A stretch of 64,000 nt of DNA from Opacimonas immobilis (GCF_048282545.1 NZ_CP182485.1:682001-746000), one strand, 5' to 3'; numbered from the stretch's first letter, positions 17,214 to 25,515 are shown. Notes: generated by a model from the letters alone, not told the origin. A program made the numbers and translations.

Positions 17214-17627
17214 ATGATCAAAATTACGCCCAATCTAGAAATTAGTGAAGATGAGATAGCGTTGTCTGCCATTAGATCGATGGGCAGCGGCGGGCAAAAT
17301 GTCAATAAAGTATCGTCAGCGATTCATTTGCGATTTGATGTGAATAACTCCTCATTACCCGAAAAATATCGAAAGCGCTTACTGGAACTCAGTGATTCAA
17401 GGATTACAAAAGATGGTATTGTTATCATTAAAGCTCAAACGGAACGTACTCAGGAACGTAATAAACAAGAAGCAATAAAAAGGTTAGTCGCACTAATAAG
17501 TTCAGTGACAATTGAGCAGAAAATTAGGAAGGCGACGAAACCTAGTTTTACCGCTAGAAAGAAAAGGCTAGACAGTAAAAAACGCGCAGGCCTTACAAAG
17601 AGCTTGCGCGGTAAAATTGACTATTGA
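17214..17627 (+). CDS. arfB: Ribosome-rescue peptidyl-tRNA hydrolase ArfB (YaeJ)
   Basis: 137 residues (E. coli 140). The release-factor-like domain has the catalytic GGQ in RSMGSGGQNVNKVSSA (about 22-37). The basic C-terminal tail (KPSFTARKKRLDSKKRAG) is the part that enters the empty mRNA channel of stalled ribosomes. A strong ribosome-binding site GAGGTGA precedes the ATG. The protein frees stalled ribosomes without tmRNA. Confidence 0.95.
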   Translation: MIKITPNLEISEDEIALSAIRSMGSGGQNVNKVSSAIHLRFDVNNSSLPEKYRKRLLELSDSRITKDGIVIIKAQTERTQERNKQEAIKRLVALISSVTIEQKIRKATKPSFTARKKRLDSKKRAGLTKSLRGKIDY

Positions 17628-17630
17628 GAT

Positions 17631-18086
17631 TTAAAGTTGTGAAATCGTGATACTTGGTGTAACACCAGGACTGATCGTAAAACGATAAGTCCCCGTTTCA
17701 CTGGGGGTGAACTGAAGGTTATAAATAGCGTCCCCGCAATGTAACGTGAATGCCTCGTTTGCAGTTAAAATGCCTAAAGAAGAAAGCGAGCCGCAATTAT
17801 GTTCACTAGAATAAACTGCGTCCGCCAGCTTGAAGTCATAAGGTTGGCCATCTGCAATCAATTCAATATCAACAATATAGTTTGATTCAAATACACGTAA
17901 TTGATGTTTTGCGTCAGCTTCCCACCAATTAAATACACCACGTAAATACATGGACGAATAATCTCGAGTATCTGACTCCACTGGCAATGGTAAGTATTCA
18001 CGAATGTTCAGTGAAGAACTACAACCAACTAATGCTATAGCGGCAATTGATAGAGTGCCAATCAATTTTATGCATTTCATCATCAT
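17631..18086 (-). CDS. Predicted lipoprotein with a carbohydrate-binding-like beta domain
   Basis: 151 residues. The signal peptide ends in a lipobox LVGC (Cys at about 22). The mature part has MYLRGVFNWWEADAKHQLR, followed by a YIVDIELIADGQPYDFKLAD stretch. This layout (an R-G-x-F-N-x-W segment, then strands around a ligand face) recalls the starch- or glycogen-binding modules found at the front of pullulanases and in small secreted proteins of marine bacteria. Two cysteines (about 97 and 116) could form a disulfide. It lies 12 bp downstream of glyS and may be read from it. Exact function unknown; the start could be any of three adjacent Met codons. Confidence 0.7.
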   Translation of the reverse strand: MMMKCIKLIGTLSIAAIALVGCSSSLNIREYLPLPVESDTRDYSSMYLRGVFNWWEADAKHQLRVFESNYIVDIELIADGQPYDFKLADAVYSSEHNCGSLSSLGILTANEAFTLHCGDAIYNLQFTPSETGTYRFTISPGVTPSITISQL

Positions 18087-18098
18087 AGTTAAACCATA

Positions 18099-20159
18099 TT
18101 ACTTTTGTGCTAATAAAGAGATATCTGCAGTCGTCAAAAATAATTCACGTAAAGCCTGCAATAAGGCAAGTCGATTGTTGCGTAATTTCTCCGCGTCAGC
18201 CATTACCATCACATTATCAAAAAACTCATCTACTGGCGCTTTCAACGTGGCAAGAGACGCTAGCAGTTCAGAATAATCAGCTGAATTATTAAGTTTAGAC
18301 TGCTGTGCTTGTATCGCTAAGAACAAGGCGTGCTCAGCCTCTTCTTCAAGTAACATTGGATCAATTGAACCGCCAGTAAATGATTGCTTGCTTAAAATAT
18401 TAGCAACTCGTTTATTTGCAGAGGCAAGTGAAGCCGCTTCTGGTAAAGTAATAAACTGTGCAACCGCCGCCACTCGTGCAGCAAAATCGGCTGGTTTGGT
18501 TACATTACGTGCTTCAACTGATTGTATTACTTCTGTGGAGAAGCCTTGGTCTTGATACATGGCTCGGAAACGTGCAATCACAAAATCTGTAGCATCTTGT
18601 AACGCGTTTGCATGAGATAATTTATCACCATAAAGTGCGATGGCTTTATCAAGTAAAACCGAAATGTCTAAAGCATAATTGCGCTCAGTAATGATACGAA
18701 GCACGCCAATCGCAGCACGACGTAATGCAAATGGATCCTTGTCACCTTTAGGTAACATACCAATACCAAAGATACCCGCTAAGGTATCGAGTTTATCAGC
18801 TAATGCTACACAAGCAGACACATCGCTAGAAGGAATCACATCACCCGCACCACGAGGTAGATACTGTTCCTCAATGGCTAACGCAACCAATTCTGATTCT
18901 CCATCGTGCAGGGCGTAGTATTTGCCCATAACACCTTGAACATCAGGAAATTCCATGACCATTTCCGACATTAAGTCGGTTTTAGATAAAAGGCCTGCAC
19001 GAGCGGCATCTACTGTATTGGTTTCAATTTCTGAGGCAATAAATTCAGCAAGTTGACTAATACGATTTACTTTCTCAGCCATAGTACCAAGCTGCTTCTG
19101 GAATAAAATACTTTCCAGTTCAGGCAAGCGATCCGCTAGTGATTTTTTCTTATCTGTATTAAAGAAAAACTCTGCATCTGCTAGGCGAGGACGAATGACT
19201 TTTTGATTGCCCTCAATAACATGTTCAGGTGCACTTGAAGCGATGTTACTGACGAATAAGAAGGTATTCGACAAAGAACCATCTTCGTTCAGTAAAGGAA
19301 CATATTTTTGGTCGTCTTTCATCGTATAAATTAATGCTTCTTTCGGCACCTCTAAGAATCGAGCTTCAAAAGAGGCTTGCATGACAACAGGATATTCGAC
19401 CAGTGATGCAATTTCCTCTAGCAAATCTTGATTATAATCTGCACGTAAACCAAGTGACGCTGCTTGCTCGTCTAATCCATCCGCAATGGTGGCACAACGC
19501 GCTGCAAAGTCTGGGTAGACATAATGCGCTTCACATTCGCTTTGATATGCATCTGCATGAGAAAGGGTAAAGAGTGATTTACCATGGAAACGATGACCTT
19601 GTATTGTATTACCCGAGGTGATATCTAGAACGGTAGCAGGCAAAACCTTATCACCATACATGGCCGTGAAAGTATGGGCTGGACGAATAAACTGAACATC
19701 AGAACTGCCCCAACGCATGGGTTTTGGAATCGGTAACTTTGCGACGGCTTGTTTAACTAAATCTTCAATCAGAGCTGCAATCGGTTGGCCAGACACTTGT
19801 GCTTTATGTAGCAGCCACTCTCCTTTATCTGTAACTAATCTTTCTGCTTCAGACACGTCAATGCCATTGCCACGAGCCCAACCTAGCGCGGCTTTTGTTG
19901 GTTGACCGTCAGCATCAAATGCTGCGCTCAACGCTGGACCACGTTTTTCAACAACTTTGTCGGGTTGTTGTTCGGTAAGATCAAATAATTGTACGGCTAA
20001 GCGACGTGGCGCTGCATACCATTTTATTTCGCTATAGGTGAAATCGGCATCGCTAACTGCTTGAGCAAAATGTTGCGCAAAACTGGAACCTAGATTTTTT
20101 AATGCTTTCGGTGGAAGTTCTTCTGTGCCGATTTCAACAAGTAAGGTATTGGTTAACAT
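18099..20159 (-). CDS. glyS: Glycyl-tRNA synthetase beta subunit
   Basis: 686 residues (E. coli 689), opening LLVEIGTEELPPKALKNLG and containing KRGPA and MRWGSSDVQFIRPAHTF, typical of the bacterial beta subunit. It recognises tRNA-Gly in the alpha2-beta2 enzyme. The ATG shares one base with the glyQ stop region, so synthesis of both subunits is likely coupled. Confidence 0.98.
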   Translation of the reverse strand: MLTNTLLVEIGTEELPPKALKNLGSSFAQHFAQAVSDADFTYSEIKWYAAPRRLAVQLFDLTEQQPDKVVEKRGPALSAAFDADGQPTKAALGWARGNGIDVSEAERLVTDKGEWLLHKAQVSGQPIAALIEDLVKQAVAKLPIPKPMRWGSSDVQFIRPAHTFTAMYGDKVLPATVLDITSGNTIQGHRFHGKSLFTLSHADAYQSECEAHYVYPDFAARCATIADGLDEQAASLGLRADYNQDLLEEIASLVEYPVVMQASFEARFLEVPKEALIYTMKDDQKYVPLLNEDGSLSNTFLFVSNIASSAPEHVIEGNQKVIRPRLADAEFFFNTDKKKSLADRLPELESILFQKQLGTMAEKVNRISQLAEFIASEIETNTVDAARAGLLSKTDLMSEMVMEFPDVQGVMGKYYALHDGESELVALAIEEQYLPRGAGDVIPSSDVSACVALADKLDTLAGIFGIGMLPKGDKDPFALRRAAIGVLRIITERNYALDISVLLDKAIALYGDKLSHANALQDATDFVIARFRAMYQDQGFSTEVIQSVEARNVTKPADFAARVAAVAQFITLPEAASLASANKRVANILSKQSFTGGSIDPMLLEEEAEHALFLAIQAQQSKLNNSADYSELLASLATLKAPVDEFFDNVMVMADAEKLRNNRLALLQALRELFLTTADISLLAQK

Positions 20160-21067
20160 TAGGCATCATCCTTTGGGCACATTGGGAAACCTAGCGCTTC
20201 TCGCGCCGCATAATAATTCTCTGCTACCGCTTTGGCGAGGGTGCGTACACGCAATATGTAGCGTTGTCTTTCGGTAACCGAAATAGCATGACGTGCGTCG
20301 AGCAAGTTAAAAGCATGAGAGGCTTTCATAACTTGCTCGTAAGCTGGCAGAGGTAGATTTTGCTCTATCAGATGCAGAGCGTCTTTTTCGTTTTGGTCAA
20401 ATGCAGCAAACAACGCGTCCACATCAGCATGCTCGAAGTTATATGCCGATTGTTCTACCTCGTTCTGGTGGAACACATCGCCATAGGTTACTTTGCCAAA
20501 TGGCCCCTCTGTCCAAACGAGGTCGTAGATACTATCTACGCCCTGAACATACATCGCTAGGCGCTCTAATCCATAAGTAATTTCACCCGTCACCGGTTTG
20601 CACTCAATACCACCTACTTGCTGGAAATAAGTAAACTGAGTGACTTCCATACCATTAAGCCAAACTTCCCAGCCTAGGCCCCACGCCCCAAGGGTTGGAG
20701 ACTCCCAATTGTCTTCAACAAAACGAATATCGTGTACCAGTGGATCAAAGCCTAGTTCTTTAAGCGAACCAAGATACAATTCTTGTATGTTAGCCGGGGA
20801 GGGTTTTAACATCACCTGGAACTGATAGTAATGTTGTAGACGATTTGGATTTTCGCCATAACGGCCATCTGTCGGTCGACGACAGGGCTGAACATACGCG
20901 CTGGAAATTGGTTCTGGACCAAGTGAGCGCAAGAATGTCATAGGATGAAATGTCCCGGCACCGACTTCCATATCTAAAGGTTGAATAATGACACATCCTT
21001 GACGTGCCCAATAATCTTGCAAGGCGAGAATGAGGCCTTGAAAAGTTTTTACATCATATTGAGACAT
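20159..21067 (-). CDS. glyQ: Glycyl-tRNA synthetase alpha subunit
   Basis: 302 residues (E. coli 303), with TFQGLILALQDYWARQGC, QPLDMEVGAGTFHP and the class II catalytic segments around PCRRPTDGRYGENPNRLQHYYQ. It binds ATP and glycine. It heads glyQ-glyS, with a TATACT box about 50 bp upstream but no clear -35 element. Confidence 0.98.
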   Translation of the reverse strand: MSQYDVKTFQGLILALQDYWARQGCVIIQPLDMEVGAGTFHPMTFLRSLGPEPISSAYVQPCRRPTDGRYGENPNRLQHYYQFQVMLKPSPANIQELYLGSLKELGFDPLVHDIRFVEDNWESPTLGAWGLGWEVWLNGMEVTQFTYFQQVGGIECKPVTGEITYGLERLAMYVQGVDSIYDLVWTEGPFGKVTYGDVFHQNEVEQSAYNFEHADVDALFAAFDQNEKDALHLIEQNLPLPAYEQVMKASHAFNLLDARHAISVTERQRYILRVRTLAKAVAENYYAAREALGFPMCPKDDA

Positions 21068-21175
21068 AACAGGTAATAATCTATGTGTTGCTCTTAAAAA
21101 TTTGCTCTAGAGTATACCTTGAAGTGACTTATCTGAGTAGCCTAAATGTGTGAGAAAGCTCACAAAATCCACGAA

Positions 21176-21622
21176 TTATGGTTGTGGATAATATTTTTGT
21201 AGCCGTTCAACCTCATCCATAATTTTACTTTCGTATTGCGCTTCGATAGCTTCTCTTGCCTTGTCTTCTAAACGTCTTTCTTTTTTGCTCAGTGCCGAAC
21301 GTTTCTCATGGGTAGCAAACTGTGCAATTTCATCATGTAATGTATAAATGGCTGGGTATTCTTTCCGAAAATCTGGTGCAGGTAATATTGGTAAAGCATT
21401 TAACAAGTTCGTTAAGCGTATTACGCCTTCAGACAGGTCACATTGTTGCTGTGCCATGGCCATAGCAATTGTGCGCACTGAAACCATTATGTTTTCGATA
21501 CGTTCGGTACGCATTTTAGCTTGTTTGCTGTTTTGTTGTTTGAGTTGAAATAACAACTTACCGGCATAAAAGCCCAATCCTAAGATGATCAGTAAGCCCA
21601 ATACGATACCAACTTCAAGCAC
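21176..21622 (-). CDS. DUF2489 membrane-anchored protein
   Basis: 148 residues. One N-terminal transmembrane helix (about 3-22, GIVLGLLIILGLGFYAGKLL) is followed by a charged, helical cytoplasmic domain that ends in DEVERLQKYYPQP. This matches the DUF2489 family, which in gammaproteobacteria often lies next to yihI. Its function is not known to me. It begins 11 bp after yihI, so the two are probably co-transcribed. Confidence 0.8.
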   Translation of the reverse strand: MLEVGIVLGLLIILGLGFYAGKLLFQLKQQNSKQAKMRTERIENIMVSVRTIAMAMAQQQCDLSEGVIRLTNLLNALPILPAPDFRKEYPAIYTLHDEIAQFATHEKRSALSKKERRLEDKAREAIEAQYESKIMDEVERLQKYYPQP

Positions 21623-21633
21623 GCTTTATTCCC

Positions 21634-22134
21634 TTATCTAAAATCATTTATATCAATAGCATCAAACTGTGCAAAGGGATCATCAGAATTCGTATCCTCA
21701 TCTTCCGCATCGTTATTGATACCAAGCAAATCACATAAAATTTGATGGCGAGACATACAGTTATCCAGATATTGTTGGTCGTCGTTATTGAGGACTTTTC
21801 CAGAGTCGAACTGATCGAGTAACGCTGATAATCTTTGATCAGCTTCTAACGCAGCAAGTTCTTGCGCAGGTGTTGCATATTTTGGCTTCACTGGTTTAGG
21901 TGCTGAGGCTTGTTTAGGTGTTAAATCTATTTTCTTTTTACTGCCAATACGAGGATCAGTTTTGCTTTGGCTAACATTTTTTTGCTGGTGTTGCGCCACA
22001 GAATGTCTAGATCCTGGCTGATTGCCCTTGGTTTTTTTAACTTTGGGAGCGTTTTTACTGCGTGCAGGCTTGCTGGTGTGTGATTTGGCAACACCTATGC
22101 TACCTGGTTTACGTGATTTTTTACTATGTGCCAT
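21634..22134 (-). CDS. yihI: Der GTPase-activating protein YihI
   Basis: 166 residues (E. coli 169). A highly basic N-terminal half (AHSKKSRKPGSIGVAK and further K/R/S-rich sequence) is followed by an acidic C-terminal half with LEADQRLSALLDQFDSGK and YLDNCMSRHQILCDLLGI. This is the YihI layout. The protein stimulates the GTPase Der (EngA) in 50S subunit assembly. A TATAAT-like box lies at 22164-22169 on the minus strand. Confidence 0.93.
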   Translation of the reverse strand: MAHSKKSRKPGSIGVAKSHTSKPARSKNAPKVKKTKGNQPGSRHSVAQHQQKNVSQSKTDPRIGSKKKIDLTPKQASAPKPVKPKYATPAQELAALEADQRLSALLDQFDSGKVLNNDDQQYLDNCMSRHQILCDLLGINNDAEDEDTNSDDPFAQFDAIDINDFR

Positions 22135-22163
22135 GTGATGCTATATCAGTGAATAACGTGAGC

Positions 22164-22192
22164 ATTATACCTTAAGTCCAGCTCGACTGTTA
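22164..22192 (-). promoter_or_regulatory. Possible promoter of yihI and the DUF2489 gene
   Basis: On the minus strand TATAAT (22169-22164) is perfect, while the -35 candidate TAACAG, 17 bases upstream, is poor and overlaps the end of the methyltransferase gene. Only the -10 box is convincing. Confidence 0.4.
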
Positions 22193-22197
22193 CTTTT

Positions 22198-22926
22198 TTA
22201 CCGAGTGAATAACATGATATCTTGCTGAATCAGCTTGAGATGGTAGCCATATTCCTGAGCAATGAAGCGTGCTGTGTTATCTGAATAAAAACAAATATGA
22301 GTAGGGTCGTGAATATAGCGCCAAGTGGCAAATGCATCGCGACTCTTGACTCTTTGGGTCATGACGACTAAGCAGCCATCTGATTTGAGCATAGTATGCC
22401 ACAGAGCCCATGTATTTTTAGCTTCATAGATATGCTCAATAGTTTCTGTACTGACAATAAAATCATGTTCTTGTTCAAGATTGTCAGTGTATGCAGCAAA
22501 AAATTTATCATACACGTTCATCGTAAACCCGAGTTCATATAGTTGTACTGCAAGTGCTGGCGCTTTCCCACAACCGAAATCTATGCCAGTAATGTTAGAT
22601 GTAGGCTGTCTATATTTAGGCGTGATGGCGGTGTTGGCGTGTTTTTCCGTAACGTTTTTTAGCCAAGCCTCAGAGATTGGTTGCGCAACTTTGAAATGCG
22701 CAGCAATATGCGGTACCACTTTATTAAGAAAACGCATGTAACCCAGATCACCGATTTGATTAGTGTGTAAGTCGTATTCATTGCGCTCGATTTGTGGTTC
22801 CACGTGGAACTTTTCTGGCACCCATACTAATTCACAATCATTACATTGATAGTAATCGCGTTGAAGCGGTTTACTGCTTTGGTGAAAGAGATGAGAACGG
22901 GGCGATGAACATAAAGGGCAGAGCAT
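22198..22926 (-). CDS. SAM-dependent methyltransferase with an N-terminal zinc-ribbon-like motif
   Basis: 242 residues from the ATG at 22926, which has GGAAG 11 bases upstream. An open frame continues 24 codons further back through the terminator hairpin at 22953-22978. The N-terminus has CPLC and, about 27 residues later, CNDC, a likely Zn-binding pair. The methyltransferase core follows, with motif I ITGIDFGCGKAPA and a post-motif STETIEHIYEAK. The substrate is unknown. A candidate parS site lies in the gene, reading as Phe-His-Val-Glu. Confidence 0.8.
   Translation of the reverse strand: MLCPLCSSPRSHLFHQSSKPLQRDYYQCNDCELVWVPEKFHVEPQIERNEYDLHTNQIGDLGYMRFLNKVVPHIAAHFKVAQPISEAWLKNVTEKHANTAITPKYRQPTSNITGIDFGCGKAPALAVQLYELGFTMNVYDKFFAAYTDNLEQEHDFIVSTETIEHIYEAKNTWALWHTMLKSDGCLVVMTQRVKSRDAFATWRYIHDPTHICFYSDNTARFIAQEYGYHLKLIQQDIMLFTR
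22796..22811. other. Candidate parS site 3 (inside the methyltransferase gene)
   Basis: GGTTCCACGTGGAACT contains the perfect 14-bp palindrome GTTCCACGTGGAAC, the same core as candidate site 1. It differs from the 16-mer pattern only at the two outermost bases. It lies about 19 kb from the oriC candidate, within the range usual for parS sites. Unlike recF, this gene has no known reason to conserve the motif. Confidence 0.8.
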
Positions 22927-22949
22927 GATAATATTTTCTTCCGGCCAAG

Positions 22950-22978
22950 AAAAAAGGTGATAACGAATTATCACCTTT
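22950..22978 (-). terminator. Strong rho-independent terminator just upstream of the methyltransferase start
   Basis: A perfect 11-bp stem (22953-22963 with 22968-22978) is closed by a UUCG tetraloop on the minus strand and followed by six T residues. On the plus strand the tail is not T-rich, so it works for minus-strand transcripts. It lies 24 bp before the methyltransferase ATG. Confidence 0.88.
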
Positions 22979-23057
22979 GTAAACTTGCTAGACAACACTT
23001 CTCCCGTATTTACCCGAAGGTAAGGGTGCTACCTGCAACTCTTCTTTTTATTATTTT
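22950..23057 (-). ncRNA. Putative small RNA or leader transcript ending at a strong terminator
   Basis: On the minus strand a TATACT box (23069-23064) could start a transcript near 23057. The -35 region is poor. The stretch contains two possible small stems (one around TTACCTTCGGGTAA) and ends in the terminator described below. The product would be about 108 nt. It does not match a family I recognise. It could be a free small RNA, the processed 3' end of the cytochrome c4 message, or an attenuator leader for the methyltransferase gene 24 bp further on. Confidence 0.4.
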
Positions 23058-23212
23058 TGACAGAGTATAGCTTGTTGTTCTGGGTCTTCCTAGACGCTTT
23101 ATCGTAGTCATCCGTCAATGGAATGACAGATTACACGAAAATTTCACAATGACAAGCTTTTTTGTAAAAAAAATGTAAAAGTTGCTAAAAATGTTGTTTT
23201 CTTAATCAATAC

Positions 23213-23845
23213 TTAATATAAGCCAGCCAAGTATTGAGATAGAATCTCAATATCTTCGTCAGTTAGCTTCTTAGCAATGTCTCGCATCATGGCGTTCATA
23301 TCGTTGTTGCGATCGCCAGAACGAAACATTTTAAGTTGGGCTGCGGTGTAATCAGCGTGTTGACCACTGATGTCAGGGAAACCAGCTAAGCCCATGCCGT
23401 TACCACGTGGACCATGACAAGCGATACAAGCTGTGATTTTGCGTTCTGCGTCACCGCCGCGATATAACGCTTCACCAGCAGGAATGACATCTTCAGGAGC
23501 CGCGCCGATCTTGCTTTCTTGACTTTGGTAATACGCAGCAATGTCTAACATATCTTGTTCAGATAGAACGTTAGCCTGCATACCCATAATGGCATTATTA
23601 CGACCTTCTTTGCCACCTGTTTGCATGGCAAGTTTGAATTCTTGCAATTGTTTCACTATGTAGTTGGCATGTTGTCCTGCTAATTTTGGATTCATTGGTA
23701 TAGAACTGTTGCCATCGGTACCGTGACAAGCCGCACACACAAGAGTTTTTGCTTTCCCTGCTTCTGCATCACCAACCGGTGCATCGTTCGCGGTTGCGAA
23801 AGCACTAACAAGTGATAAACAGAAGAACAAACCTAGTTTTTTCAT
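23213..23845 (-). CDS. Periplasmic diheme cytochrome c4
   Basis: 210 residues. A cleavable signal peptide (about 1-19, ending ATA/ND) is followed by two similar c-type domains. The heme motifs are CAACH at 37-41 and CIACH near 140. Later Met residues around MGMQANV and MNAMMRDI are candidates for the second axial ligands. Cytochromes c4 carry electrons to terminal oxidases in the periplasm. The gene is divergent from engB, a common gammaproteobacterial arrangement. Confidence 0.93.
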   Translation of the reverse strand: MKKLGLFFCLSLVSAFATANDAPVGDAEAGKAKTLVCAACHGTDGNSSIPMNPKLAGQHANYIVKQLQEFKLAMQTGGKEGRNNAIMGMQANVLSEQDMLDIAAYYQSQESKIGAAPEDVIPAGEALYRGGDAERKITACIACHGPRGNGMGLAGFPDISGQHADYTAAQLKMFRSGDRNNDMNAMMRDIAKKLTDEDIEILSQYLAGLY

Positions 23846-24045
23846 ATTGCTTCTCTTAAAACGATAAAATTAAAAATTACGCAGCCACTACGCATGGTTA
23901 AAGTGCCGTGTTATTATGCATATATTACACGCTTAGCTTTCGATACAAAACATTTGCGCGCGAATATTAGCATGAAATTCTGATATTTGGTACATACTAT
24001 GTCGGCAACCTAGTGTTCGTCGTTAGCAAAAATCAAAAGAGATCA

Positions 24046-24675
24046 ATGAGTTATTATACAAAAGCCAAGTTTTTAACCAGTGCACCTGACATTCGTCATT
24101 TAGACCAAAGTAGCGGTATTGAAGTTGCATTTGCCGGGCGTTCCAACGCTGGCAAATCCAGTGCATTAAACACGTTAACCAGACAAAAAAACCTGGCCAG
24201 GACCAGTAAAACTCCTGGTCGAACCCAAATGATCAATGTCTTTGAGCTAGAAGAAGACAAGCGTTTAGTAGACTTACCTGGGTATGGTTTTGCAAAAGTG
24301 CCACTGGCCATGAAAATCAAATGGCAAAAGGCGCTTGGCGAGTATCTAGAAAAACGAGAATGTCTAAAAGGGTTGGTGGTCTTAATGGATATCCGTCATC
24401 CACTCAAAGATCTAGATCAAGATATGATTCATTGGGCGGTTTCTGCCAAGATCCCGGTTCTGTGTTTATTGACTAAGGCCGATAAACTCAAATCCGGTAA
24501 ACGCAAAGCTCAACTGATGATGGTTCGCGAGGCTGCTTTAGCGTTTATGGGGGATGTCACGGTTCATGCCTTTTCATCACTCAACCGTTTGGGCCTGCCT
24601 GAACTTGAAAAGACGTTGAATTCCTGGTTGGATGTCGCGCCAATAGCCAATAAAAAACCCCTAGCAGAAGACTAG
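24046..24675 (+). CDS. engB: Ribosome biogenesis GTPase EngB (YihA/YsxC)
   Basis: 209 residues from the ATG at 24046 (MSYYTKAKFLTSAPDIRHL); an in-frame start 33 bases upstream gives an unlikely extension, and AGAGA precedes the chosen ATG. G1 is GRSNAGKSS, switch I ends in KTPGRTQ, G3 is DLPGYGFA and G4 is TKAD. It acts in 50S subunit assembly. The stop codon lies inside the stem of its own terminator. Confidence 0.96.
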   Translation: MSYYTKAKFLTSAPDIRHLDQSSGIEVAFAGRSNAGKSSALNTLTRQKNLARTSKTPGRTQMINVFELEEDKRLVDLPGYGFAKVPLAMKIKWQKALGEYLEKRECLKGLVVLMDIRHPLKDLDQDMIHWAVSAKIPVLCLLTKADKLKSGKRKAQLMMVREAALAFMGDVTVHAFSSLNRLGLPELEKTLNSWLDVAPIANKKPLAED

Positions 24676-24684
24676 GGGTTTGGA
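24655..24684 (+). terminator. Terminator overlapping the end of engB
   Basis: The stem AAACCCCTAG (24655-24664) pairs with CTAGGGGTTT (24672-24681), with a 7-base loop. The engB stop codon TAG at 24673-24675 lies in the right arm, so the last codons of engB double as the terminator. The T-run is short (TTTGG). Confidence 0.7.
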
Positions 24685-24785
24685 CATACTACAAAGAGAA
24701 ACACACAAAAACTATATAGATAGAGTGTGTTTATTTGTATAAGTTCCATTGAGTTAAACTTTTTTTCACTAGAAAGGACAGCGAT

Positions 24786-25454
24786 ATGCCACCGATTGAA
24801 ATGCTAATTCCATTTATTGTAGCTGCTTTTTTAATGAATATCTCACCAGGGCCATCCAATCTATATGTTATGGCACGCTCAATTGCTCAAGGTATTTCTG
24901 GTGGAATTGCTGCTACAGTTGGGCTTGCAGTCGGAGGTCTAGTGCATGTTGTGGCAACGGTTTTAGGTTTATCAGCCCTCTTTAAATACTCTCCAGCACT
25001 CTATATGGCAATGAAACTTCTAGGTGCTGCGTATTTGGTGTATCTCGGTATTCAATATTTTTTGACTAAATCTGTCAGTGACACTATTCCTTCTTCTGAA
25101 GGGCATTTAGCCCAAAAGACACGAACAAACATTTTTTACGAAAGTGTAATAGTAGAAGTCTCTAATCCAAAAACTGCCTTATTTTTTCTGGCCTTTTTGC
25201 CACAATTTGTGGTTCCTGAAGCCGGTCCAATTGAAACGCAATTGTTGATATTAGGAGGTATCGTCGTCGTTACTGCAATACCATGTGATTTGCTTGTTGC
25301 GTTTTTTTCTACAAGGATGACACGTTGGATCAAGGACAACCCAAAGGCTCAAATTATTCAAAACAAGGTATCTGGTACTATCTTAGCCGGCATGGGACTA
25401 TTCATCGCAGGTGAAGAAGTGGTAAATCCATCCGAACAAAACGTTAATCCATAA
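24786..25454 (+). CDS. LysE/RhtB family amino-acid exporter
   Basis: 222 residues with about six hydrophobic segments. The N-terminal NISPGPSNLYVMARSIAQGISGG matches the RhtB/LysE signature, and SNPKTALFFLAFLPQFV is the second conserved loop. It is an inner-membrane exporter probably for an amino acid or homoserine-lactone-like solute; the substrate cannot be told. AGAAAGGA lies before the ATG. It sits between engB and spf, which are usually adjacent, so it may be an insertion. Its stop overlaps the T-run of the Spot 42 terminator. Confidence 0.88.
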   Translation: MPPIEMLIPFIVAAFLMNISPGPSNLYVMARSIAQGISGGIAATVGLAVGGLVHVVATVLGLSALFKYSPALYMAMKLLGAAYLVYLGIQYFLTKSVSDTIPSSEGHLAQKTRTNIFYESVIVEVSNPKTALFFLAFLPQFVVPEAGPIETQLLILGGIVVVTAIPCDLLVAFFSTRMTRWIKDNPKAQIIQNKVSGTILAGMGLFIAGEEVVNPSEQNVNP

Positions 25455-25480
25455 AAAAAGCCCCAGCAAACGCTGAGGCT
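25453..25480 (-). terminator. Spot 42 terminator, also at the LysE gene end
   Basis: The stem GCCTCAGC / GCTGGGGC with an apical GTTT-type loop is followed by a run of seven T on the minus strand. The LysE-family gene ends at 25454 and converges on it. For the plus strand the stem is present but lacks a good T-run. Confidence 0.8.
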
Positions 25481-25515
25481 CAAAGCAAAGGTTTAAACAA
25501 ACCTCTGTACCCTAC
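25453..25515 (-). ncRNA. spf: Spot 42 regulatory RNA (short form)
   Basis: On the minus strand the RNA opens GTAGGGTACAGAGGT, the same 5' end as E. coli Spot 42. It ends with a hairpin GCCTCAGC...GCTGGGGC and a T-run, and lies directly before polA on the opposite side of engB, as expected (polA-spf-engB). It is about 63 nt against 109 nt in E. coli, so the middle part is missing. A promoter fits: TTGCGT, 16 bases, TAAACT, starting 7 bases before the first G. Spot 42 pairs with mRNAs of sugar and carbon metabolism through Hfq and is repressed by CRP in E. coli. Confidence 0.85.

Noticed and set aside
22950..22978. Bidirectional terminator
   Set aside because: The plus-strand side ends TTTGTAAAC, without a T-run; it was called for minus only.
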